Source: Chitinophaga eiseniae (GTDB lineage Bacteria > Bacteroidota > Bacteroidia > Chitinophagales > Chitinophagaceae). Taken from it: a stretch of DNA of 64,000 nucleotides. The stretch covers positions 1,390,651-1,454,650 of the forward strand of contig NZ_FUWZ01000002.1 in assembly GCF_900167135.1 (NCBI RefSeq). The letters are read 5' to 3'. This document shows, piece by piece, positions 47,069 through 55,807 of the stretch; the stretch's first letter is position 1, and every line of letters begins with the position of its first letter. Under the pieces are notes generated by a model that saw nothing but the letters and a program-made list of their open reading frames with translations, had not been told where the DNA came from and made no database searches. A program made the translations under genes and the position numbers.

Positions 47069-47506
47069 TGTGGAAAACAGCTGTTTTGACGCTGGTTTTA
47101 AAAAAATTGACCACGTGATGTGGAAAAGTGCATATTTTTTTGAGTTTCCGGATCCGAATGGAGGAAGAATCCTATGTAAAGTCGGAATTTTGTGGAAAAC
47201 CGGCTATTTCGAAAATTTTTTTTGTTTTTTCTATTGGAAAATGTGAAAAAGTCTTCGAATTTTTTTCAAAAGATGTAAGTACCGGCGTTTTTTAAAGCGA
47301 TCTGCATGTTTTTGGAAAATTTTTTTGATTTTTTGCGGAGATTATGTGGAAAAAAGGAAGCTTTTCTCCCTAATTACTTTTTGAAGGTCCTTTTTTGTGG
47401 AAAAGGACCTGTATTTTCTAAATTTTTTTTGCTTTTAACCGGATGTTGTGGAAAAGCGGCTTAACAGAAAGGATTTTTGGAGGGAGCGCTTCTAAATTGT
47501 GTATAA
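47069..47506. repeat. Candidate oriC part 2: phased array of same-orientation DnaA boxes
   Basis: TGTGGAAAA (reverse complement of the DnaA-type box TTTTCCACA) occurs exactly at 47069, 47119, 47191, 47345, 47396 and 47447. TGTGAAAAA is at 47242, and TGTGTATAA (reverse of TTATACACA, an exact TTATNCACA box) is at 47498. All eight share one orientation. Distances are 50, 72, 51, 103, 51, 51 and 51 bases, so most lie on a 51-base register, about five helical turns. The units between boxes are T-tract-rich (for example 47205-47233), suggesting a degenerate 51-bp tandem repeat and easy unwinding. No gene is supported here. Confidence 0.75.
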
Positions 47507-47727
47507 GGAGTGGCTTTTAGGAGTTAGTTATAGGAAAAATTTTATGAAAGAAGGGTACCTGGGTTATGACAGCGCCAAAATTTTTCTTCTTTTAATGGTA
47601 GAAAATAGAAATAGAGGGGATGTTTCCACATCCAGGGCAATTTTTGAAAATTTTTTTTGTTTAAGGGGAAGATAAATAATCAAGGGAAGGGGAGAGAAGA
47701 GAAGAAAGGGGGAAACGAGTAGAGGAA

Positions 47728-47964
47728 TTATATTTCCTCTACCCAAATATGATCAGCTTCTGTTTTTCTGAGCGACAGATTATAGCCTGCCACCATGATT
47801 GAAATGGGATCACCAAGGGGGGCGATTTTTTCAATCTTAACGGTTTCGCCTGGTACGCAGCCCATCTCCATTAACTTAATATGTAGATCGTCTTTTTCAA
47901 ATTCTATGATTACTGCGCTTTTACCTGTTGCCAGGGAAGATAATTTCATTATGCCTTTTTTCAT
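47728..47964 (-). CDS. feoA: FeoA-domain protein
   Basis: The 78-residue SH3-like FeoA domain fills the protein: LSSLATGKSAVIIEFEKDD, IKLMEMGCVPGETVKIEKIA and PISIMVAGYNLSLRKTEADH, all typical. FeoA supports the FeoB ferrous iron channel, probably at its cytoplasmic face. No feoB is adjacent, which is unusual because the two are normally fused or neighbours. Two in-frame starts are possible (MKKGIMKL). The gene lies between the candidate origin array and ybeY, divergent from ybeY. Confidence 0.9.
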   Translation of the reverse strand: MKKGIMKLSSLATGKSAVIIEFEKDDLHIKLMEMGCVPGETVKIEKIAPLGDPISIMVAGYNLSLRKTEADHIWVEEI

Positions 47965-48128
47965 ACCTACGTATTAATCTGTTTAAACTAAGTTTTGGCA
48001 ACGGGGGTATTGCTACGATGAATGACAGGGCAAAGGTACCTCCGAGCACGGAATATGCAAAAAGAATCCGGCATTCAATCCAAAATTTCACTTTACTTTT
48101 ACACCACTTTATTTAATTCGATACATCA

Positions 48129-48560
48129 ATGGCAATTCAGTTTACAGCGCATGAGGTAAAAGTGGACCTGAAAGAAAAAACAAAGTTGAAAACCTTTTTA
48201 AAGGATTTATTTGCCGGTGAAGGGCAGGGATTAAAAAACCTGCATTACATTTTTTGTTCTGATGCGTATTTATTGGAAATCAACAAACAGTTTTTGCAAC
48301 ACGACACATACACTGACATCGTCACTTTTGAGATGGGCGAAGATCCTGACGTTACGGAAGGTGAAATTTACATTAGCATTGACAGAGTGAAGGAAAATGC
48401 GGAAAAATTTAAGGCATCTATAAACCAGGAGCTGCATAGGGTAATTTTTCATGGTGCTTTACATTTGTGTGGGTTTAAGGATAAAAGTAAAGCAGAAAAT
48501 GAGCTGATGCACCAAAAGGAAGATGAATATCTTATTAAATATTTCGGTGCGTTGGAATAA
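48129..48560 (+). CDS. ybeY: Endoribonuclease YbeY (rRNA maturation factor)
   Basis: The 143-residue protein has the UPF0054 zinc site HRVIFHGALHLCGFKDKSKA. The first two His of HGxLHLxG are present; the third ligand region, usually GxDH, reads GFKDKSKAENELM as in other Bacteroidota members. YINKQFLQHD-type and TDIVTFEMGEDPDVTEGEIY segments are also typical. It processes 16S rRNA 3' ends and takes part in ribosome quality control. Its stop codon is contained in the large palindrome around the first parS-like site. Confidence 0.93.
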   Translation: MAIQFTAHEVKVDLKEKTKLKTFLKDLFAGEGQGLKNLHYIFCSDAYLLEINKQFLQHDTYTDIVTFEMGEDPDVTEGEIYISIDRVKENAEKFKASINQELHRVIFHGALHLCGFKDKSKAENELMHQKEDEYLIKYFGALE

Positions 48561-48566
48561 TTAAAA

Positions 48567-48582
48567 TGTTTCACGTGGAACA
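48567..48582. promoter_or_regulatory. parS-like ParB-binding site 1
   Basis: TGTTTCACGTGGAACA differs from the general parS consensus TGTTTCACGTGAAACA at one base. It lies inside a 32-bp palindrome (48559-48590; flanks AATTAAAA and TTTTAATT) broken only by one central pair, and this palindrome overlaps the last two bases of the ybeY stop codon. Confidence 0.8.
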
Positions 48583-48604
48583 TTTTAATTAGACGAATTT
48601 TGAA

Positions 48605-48620
48605 TGTTCCACGTGGAACA
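48605..48620. promoter_or_regulatory. parS-like ParB-binding site 2
   Basis: TGTTCCACGTGGAACA is a perfect 16-bp palindrome of parS type, 38 bases after site 1. It is identical to site 3 upstream of mnmG. Confidence 0.82.
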
Positions 48621-49901
48621 TTTTTGCATTTTAAAAGAAACGGTTGACCGCACATTTAGTCTGAGCAAATTTTTATTATTTAAAGCTTTCTGCAGGGGCC
48701 GGTTAGGATTCATAACCAATAAGGAAATATGCTTATGAATTTCCTGTCAAACAGACCATAAAAAGGGGGGCAGAAGTCATACACAAGGTTTCCTATCGAT
48801 GTACCCACGAAGGAAGGCTATTAAGGCTCCAACATAGGCTGCTTTAAGATGCCCGCGGTAAGTAAGTTAATTTCACATCAGAACAGACAGTATATCGTTT
48901 ATTAGGGGAGATGAAAATTTCTATCGGATCTCTCTTGCCGTTGAGAATTTTACCAGAGAATATATAGCTGGGTTATAACCACTGTTTCCTATTTTAAAAT
49001 CACTGTGTTCTCCTGGGAGCGCTGCCTGTTACCGACAGGAGTTGCCTGTCTGAAGATTTTGCTTTGGGCAGTTTAAAGGAGAATAATAGCTCTTTGCCGC
49101 TTCCTTTGGAATATGTTGAAACGGAAGGTTTATACCTTCCACAATCCACCCGTTGAACCTGGTGCTATATCTCTGTACCTGATACATTCTCTTAGATACT
49201 TTCTGATTCTCTGGCCTGATTTAGAAAGTTTCGGCATATTGCCACATTCTTCTTTCTTTGAAACGCAGTTTCTACTGAATACCACTCCATCGGGTAACAG
49301 ATGAAATGATGCCGGTATTAGCTATTTTAAGCCCTTCTACGCCCTTTTACAGCATATAGGGGTACTGAGGGGAATGTTTACCGCTGAGCGCCTGAAACAG
49401 CGGCATAACGCTGTTTTTACAGCATTCTTGAAAGAAGGCGTTTTCATCCTTGAATAACAAAGTAAATCCTTGAACTAAGAAAGTAAATGAAGAGCGAAGT
49501 TGTTCCCGGGAGGTTACCTTCGTTTTTACCCCGGGTATTCTCATGTTATCTTAAAAGCCAGCCTGTGATATTGCCATGGGTATTACCGTCTTTGGGGATA
49601 ACTGTATCTTAGCCCAACCTTCTTAATGCTTCTCCATAGATGCTGTATTGCTTCCTTCCCACGAGGAGCGGTTTGTTATTGCGGCCCCGTTTGACGGGGA
49701 GAATTTTTGTCTGATATTCCTCATGGCTTTTCTTTTGGTGATTTTAAATATTCTTCTGATGATGCTAATGCAATGGAAAAGTCGTAGCACCCGCAAAGCG
49801 CGAGGTTGCCGGTATTCTGAACAACTTCGAATTCAGGAAAGGAGCCTGTTAGGAGAAGTTGCGTTGCCCGTTTTTGGGATGATAATGACGGTGATTCAGT
49901 A
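48621..49901. other. Gene-free stretch between parS sites and the tandem repeat
   Basis: About 1.3 kb without a supported gene; the open frames here are short and unlike any family. Visible structure: CCGTTGAGAATTTTA at 48938, resembling the inverted-motif array at 45.8-46.9 kb; a short direct duplication around 49447-49488 (TCCTTGAA followed by AAGTAAA, twice); and several small palindromes. The plus strand becomes richer in G than C toward the right. Confidence 0.5.
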
Positions 49902-50530
49902 ACCTGGAGGGTATCCGGATTCAGAGAAATAATCTGTAAGTAAAAGTTGGAAAGTTGTAGGGGGGGATAGTACTTCAGAAAACCGGTATTTCTCCAAAGT
50001 TGGAGAGGGGTTAACTGGGGATAATACATGAGTGTTTCCCAATGAATGGATCATATGAACCTGGAGGTATCCGGATTCAGAGAAATGATCTGCTAGTAAA
50101 GTTAGCAAGTCGCAGGGGATGATAGTACTTCAGAAACCGGTATTTCTCCAAAGTTGGAGAGGGGTTAACTGGGGATTATACATGAGTGTTTCCCAATGAA
50201 TGGATCACATGAGTCTGGAGGGTATCCGGATTCAGAGAATCTGTAAGTAGAAGTTGGAAAGTTGCAGGGGATGATAGTACTTCAGAAACCGGTATTTCTC
50301 CAAAGTTGGAGAGGGGTTAACCGGGATTATACATGAGTGTTTCCCAATGGTTGGATTTCATGAGCCTGGAGGTCTCCTAATTTAGAGAAGGCGTTGTCAG
50401 GAAGATATAAAAGTGGCCCGGATGTTTTGGGGTGATAGTTCTTCAGAAACCGGGGATGTCCCTGAAGTTGGAGAAGAACGTTAGGGAGAATTAACAAGTA
50501 ACATCCATGTTTAGGATAATAGTGCCTCGT
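49902..50530. repeat. Tandem array of a ~154-bp non-coding unit, 3 good copies plus 1 degenerate
   Basis: Units start at 49902, 50059, 50213 and 50363 (periods 157, 154 and 150). Copies 1-3 share long identical blocks, including GGTATCCGGATTCAGAGAA, CTTCAGAAACCGGTATTTCT (one extra A in copy 1), CTCCAAAGTTGGAGAGGGG and ATGAGTGTTTCCCAATG. Copy 4 is diverged but keeps TAGTTCTTCAGAAACCGG and AAGTTGGAGA. TCCAAAGTTGGA and ATCCGGAT inside each unit are palindromic. Frames through the array carry stops and look non-coding. The plus strand is G-rich: 19 G against 8 C in 50161-50220. Confidence 0.85.
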
Positions 50531-50926
50531 GAACCACATATCTCAATGAAGGATATAGGTGATATAGTTTTGCGAATGAGTATTTAAATCAGGGTGTTTT
50601 CGATTTTTGCAGATCTCCGGATTCAGGAAAATGGCAAATGTACTATTTAATGCAGGGGAGAGACCCAATGCCTCAGGTTTACTATATTTCCGGAGGATTG
50701 TTCCCATTCAGCATTGAAACGACAGCGAATGTGCCGGGTGTAAAGCATGGTTTGGAGGGAGATACGTCGGGATGAAGTCTTCTGAAGGTTTTTAGGCGTT
50801 CCGATTTGTGAAAAGGTAAACCTGCAGATTGGGTCTTGGACATAGGATGAGTGTTTTCAGGATGCCTAAAGGAACAGCAAGATTACTAGATCTTGCCGAT
50901 TTGTCAATTAGGAGTAAATCGCCGAA
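50531..50926. other. Gene-free stretch before the third parS site
   Basis: About 400 bases without a supported gene. GATCTCCGGATTCAGGAAAATGG near 50610 echoes the start of the 154-bp unit, so further decayed copies may extend here. No RNA gene is recognised. Confidence 0.4.
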
Positions 50927-50942
50927 TGTTCCACGTGGAACA
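50927..50942. promoter_or_regulatory. parS-like ParB-binding site 3
   Basis: TGTTCCACGTGGAACA is a perfect 16-bp palindrome, the same as site 2, placed 35 bases upstream of the mnmG -7 element. ParB bound here could affect mnmG expression. Confidence 0.82.
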
Positions 50943-50977
50943 TTCCACTTAATCTCTGCAATGTGCTGTCTTCTCCG

Positions 50978-50985
50978 TAATTTTG
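50978..50985 (+). promoter_or_regulatory. -7 element of mnmG
   Basis: TAATTTTG matches TAnnTTTG exactly and ends 18 bases before the ATG at 51004. Confidence 0.5.
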
Positions 50986-51003
50986 CACTTTCTTTTAATT
51001 ATT

Positions 51004-52872
<1,869 letters not shown>

Positions 52873-52885
52873 TTTCCATCAAACG

Positions 52886-52934
52886 TATAAAAACAAAAAG
52901 GAGTATCGCTCAGATACTCCTTTTTGTTTTTATA
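52886..52934. terminator. Bidirectional terminator after mnmG
   Basis: A perfect 22-bp inverted repeat (52886-52907 with 52913-52934), five-base loop, core GGAGTATC/GATACTCC flanked by A-rich and T-rich arms. Confidence 0.9.
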
Positions 52935-53447
52935 AAAGACGACTATTGGGACCGGAACAGGTCCAAACATACCAGCCCAAAATTTCAGCAGGAAAGTTCC
53001 GTTATAGTCATGAAAAATTTTCAGTCGGGATAGACGCAAAAAAATGAAGGAATATTAATCCTTCAAAATTTCAGCAATAATTTTCCGCCGGTTTTTAACA
53101 TCCGGAAAAAGAACCAGCGCAAAACCTAAAGCGCACGGATGACCGCTTTTTCTATGAAAATGAAAAATTTTGGGTAAAAAATCAAAAAATCGACCTTCAG
53201 AAATGGGGTAAATTTGGCAAAACGCGTTGGGATTGATATTAGTCATTCAAAAAAGAGACAGGCGCGAAAATGGGCTTAAAAATGCCCAAAAAAAGAGAGG
53301 GATTTTTTTAGAGAGAAAAGCAACCAATTTTACATCGCCTTCGTATGCATAGGACATCAACCAACTGTTTTTCGGGGAACGGACCCAAAAAATTCAGGGG
53401 ACGACCACAGTTTGGTTTTTTTAGCTAAAGACAGGTAACGATCATTT
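52935..53447. other. Intergenic stretch between mnmG and the sigma factor gene
   Basis: About 510 bases without a convincing gene. AAAATTTCAGCA occurs twice (about 52979 and 53068), and ATGAAAAATTTT twice (about 53009 and 53159). A 63-codon minus-strand frame (53055-53246) has no recognisable family and spans these repeats. Confidence 0.4.
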
Positions 53448-54038
53448 GTGGAAGACCTGAATCAAATTCATACAATCATATCAGGTTGCTGTGATAAGAA
53501 TCGCAGCAGCCAGGAATTGCTATACCGTAAATTTTTTGGGTATGCACTGAGTATTTGTATGCGTTATGCACCGAACAGGGAAGAAGCGATCGAAATAATG
53601 AATGATGGTTTTCTGAAAGTTTTTCAGCGTATCTCTACCTTTGACACCAATCGCCCGTTTAAAGCCTGGCTGAGCAAAATTATGGTCAATACCGCCATCG
53701 ATTTTTTACGCAGCAAAAAGAAACTGGTATTTACAGACCAGGCAGAACAATATCACGAATTGGGAAAGGAAGATAATGTGGTGGAAAAACTGTCGTACGA
53801 TGAACTGCTGATGCATGTGCAATCCCTGTCACCAGCCTATCGGACTGTATTTAATCTCTATGTTATGGAAGGTTATCAGCATCATGAAATTGCTGTGCTG
53901 CTGGGGATTTCTCAAGGCACCTCCAAATCCAATCTGTTTAAAGCAAAAAAAATACTACGGGAAAAAATTCTTATCGCTGCAGGTAAAGGCACTGCCGCCA
54001 ATGCCGCTGTTAACTTTGTTGTGCATAAAAATGAGTGA
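53448..54038 (+). CDS. ECF-type RNA polymerase sigma factor
   Basis: The 196-residue sigma-70 family protein starts at GTG 53448. Region 2 spans about 25-95 (YALSICMRYAPNREEAIEIM, DGFLKVFQRISTFDTNRPFK, KAWLSKIMVNTAIDFLR) and region 4 about 125-180 (SPAYRTVFNLYVMEGYQHHE, IAVLLGISQGTSKSNLFKAK). Regions 1 and 3 are absent, as in ECF sigmas. Its last eight bases overlap the start of the membrane-anchored partner gene, an arrangement typical of sigma/anti-sigma pairs. The target regulon is unknown. Confidence 0.93.
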   Translation: MEDLNQIHTIISGCCDKNRSSQELLYRKFFGYALSICMRYAPNREEAIEIMNDGFLKVFQRISTFDTNRPFKAWLSKIMVNTAIDFLRSKKKLVFTDQAEQYHELGKEDNVVEKLSYDELLMHVQSLSPAYRTVFNLYVMEGYQHHEIAVLLGISQGTSKSNLFKAKKILREKILIAAGKGTAANAAVNFVVHKNE

Positions 54039-55275
54039 AGATTTCGAAAATAGTATCCGCAACAAGCTAAACGAAGCTGACCATCCATTTGACCCACAGG
54101 CGTGGGACAAAATGGAAGCGCTGCTGGATGGAAATAAAGGCCGCAAGCCTGTATTCATCTGGTGGTGGGCCGCTGCTGCCGTGCTGTTGCTGGCGCTAAG
54201 CGTATGGTGGTTTATGCCGGATACAGGCAGCACAAAACAACCGGAACCCATAACAAACGCTCATCATCTCCCGGGAGAAAATCTCCCTGAAAAAAATACC
54301 GGTCATTTCCCTGAAAAGAAGGAAAACCAGGGAAAAATACCGGGAAAACAACAACAAACGCCGGTTGTATCCCCCGCTATAACTAACCGGCAATCCAATA
54401 CAGTTAAAAAAGAAACTTCGGCAACTGCTTCCTACACCGTAGCAGCGAATAACAACAATAATACACAACGCCCGCCGGATAAAGGAACTACCCGGCTGGT
54501 ACCGGATCAGCAAGCCCCTGTATTACCATTATCCGGTGAAAAAAAAGAAGATAACGATAATGGATATACGAAAATAAATGTAGATAACATCAACGACTAT
54601 ACGAAAATAGATACGACCGCTGTCAATGATGATTATAGAACGGTATCAGTTGCTTTAAAAGACAGCACACTAACGGCCGTAAAGCGTAAAACAAAAAAAT
54701 GGTATGCAGGCCTTGTACTGGGGCCCGACCTGACAGTGGCGCCCTCTTTTAAATACGGTAACATCGGCTTTAATGCAGGCGTACTGGTGCACTATTATTT
54801 CAACCCTCATCTCTTCGTGACAACAGGAGCCGTGTACAGCAAAAAAATATATGGCGCCGCACCGGAAGACTATCGCACCGGGAGCACCAGCACCCCTTAT
54901 GGCACCCTTGAAAAAGTAAACGCGGACTGTGACGTGCTGGATGTGCCCATCAATATGAACTATACTTTCCTCTCGGTAAAAAAGAATAAAGTCAGCGCCA
55001 CCCTGGGTTTCTCCAACTACTTTATGCTGAGAGAAAAATACCGGTACCTGTATGAATACGGTCCACCGAAAGAAAGAACCGTCACCAACGAAAACCAGCA
55101 TTATCTCTCTATCATCAATGCCGGTATCCTCTATCAACGTCCGGCAGGCCGCGGCCTGCTTCTGGGAGTACAACCCTATGTCAAAATTCCGCTGAATGGG
55201 GTGGGATATGGACAGGTAAAACTGTACTCCGCCGGGATGACAGTACACCTGACTTTTACCGGCAGAAAGCCGTGA
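54031..55275 (+). CDS. Membrane-anchored anti-sigma-like protein with C-terminal outer-membrane barrel-like domain
   Basis: ATG at 54031 gives 414 residues; the longer open frame from 53815 lies inside the sigma gene and is rejected. The cytoplasmic N-terminus (MSEDFENSIRNKLNEADHPF, then DPQAWDKMEALLD) is the type found in Bacteroidota proteins next to ECF sigmas. One membrane helix follows (about 43-61, IWWWAAAAVLLLALSVWWF). A long Lys/Asn/Pro-rich linker reaches about 220, and the last ~190 residues look like an outer-membrane beta-barrel (GLVLGPDLTVAPSFKYGNIG, YYFNPHLFVTTGAVYSKKI, MTVHLTFTGRKP). One chain with an inner-membrane helix and an outer-membrane-like domain could span the periplasm and signal to the sigma factor. 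A weak hairpin (AACCG/CGGTT, then T-run, 55304-55328) follows. Confidence 0.8.
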   Translation: MSEDFENSIRNKLNEADHPFDPQAWDKMEALLDGNKGRKPVFIWWWAAAAVLLLALSVWWFMPDTGSTKQPEPITNAHHLPGENLPEKNTGHFPEKKENQGKIPGKQQQTPVVSPAITNRQSNTVKKETSATASYTVAANNNNNTQRPPDKGTTRLVPDQQAPVLPLSGEKKEDNDNGYTKINVDNINDYTKIDTTAVNDDYRTVSVALKDSTLTAVKRKTKKWYAGLVLGPDLTVAPSFKYGNIGFNAGVLVHYYFNPHLFVTTGAVYSKKIYGAAPEDYRTGSTSTPYGTLEKVNADCDVLDVPINMNYTFLSVKKNKVSATLGFSNYFMLREKYRYLYEYGPPKERTVTNENQHYLSIINAGILYQRPAGRGLLLGVQPYVKIPLNGVGYGQVKLYSAGMTVHLTFTGRKP

Positions 55276-55392
55276 TAACGGCAAAGCAGCTTCCGTTCAG
55301 TATAACCGGCTAAAACAATCGGTTTTTTCCGTTGTTATCATGGTAGATGGCACGTCATTTTCTGCGTGTCATCGTACCAAAAAATCTTTTTT

Positions 55393-55803
55393 ATGACAAA
55401 CAAACATGACGATAAAAAGAAGAAAAAAACGGGGGAGGAAGAACAGGAATTTCCGGGATATCCGGAGTATCCGGCCAGCGAAGATATCATGAACAGGGAA
55501 AATCGTGGCAATGAGGTGGACCTGAATATGGACGATGTGACCCGCTCGTTCCGGCATAACAGTGAGTTGCCCGAAGAAAAGCAGAAAAGCCCTAAACGCA
55601 GCGATGAACAGGAAGAAACCTGGCGCCAGGACAAAACAGGCGATGACCTGGACATACCAGGAGCAGAACTGGATGACGAGGAGGAAGCAATCGGGGAAGA
55701 AGATGAAGAAAACAACCTGTACAGCCTCGGCGGCGATCGCCACCAGGACCTGGAGGAAGACAACGGTGAATTTCTCGATGAGGATGAGGACGATAAATAT
55801 TAA
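55393..55803 (+). CDS. Highly charged hypothetical protein
   Basis: ATG at 55393 gives 136 residues, beginning MTNKHDDKKKKKTGEEEQEF. It is almost entirely charged, with a basic start and a strongly acidic end (EDNGEFLDEDEDDKY). There is no signal peptide, membrane segment or recognised domain; it is probably disordered. It is convergent with the cardiolipin synthase gene, with only four bases between stop codons. Similar short acidic proteins occur in the phylum, without known role. Confidence 0.6.
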   Translation: MTNKHDDKKKKKTGEEEQEFPGYPEYPASEDIMNRENRGNEVDLNMDDVTRSFRHNSELPEEKQKSPKRSDEQEETWRQDKTGDDLDIPGAELDDEEEAIGEEDEENNLYSLGGDRHQDLEEDNGEFLDEDEDDKY

Positions 55804-55807
55804 GCGG

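Noticed and set aside
46324-47246. Short plus-strand frames in the origin region (46324-46545 and 46983-47246)
   Set aside because: They run through inverted-motif and DnaA-box repeats and have no recognisable protein features.
48449-48655. Minus-strand frame containing NVPRGTF and MFHVKHF
   Set aside because: These peptide words are translations of the two parS-type palindromes; the frame also overlaps ybeY.
49721-50539. Minus-strand frames across the 154-bp array as a possible repeat protein
   Set aside because: Frames break between copies and period lengths (157, 154, 150) do not keep one reading frame.
48621-50926. tmRNA, SRP RNA, RNase P RNA or tRNA genes in the gene-free spacer
   Set aside because: I found no T-loop, acceptor-stem or other signature segment of these RNAs on either strand.
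53055-53246. 63-codon minus-strand frame between mnmG and the sigma gene
   Set aside because: No family, no promoter motif, and it spans short repeated words; left as intergenic.
53815-54030. Upstream extension of the anti-sigma-like gene
   Set aside because: It lies wholly within the sigma factor coding sequence; the ATG at 54031 gives the family-type N-terminus.
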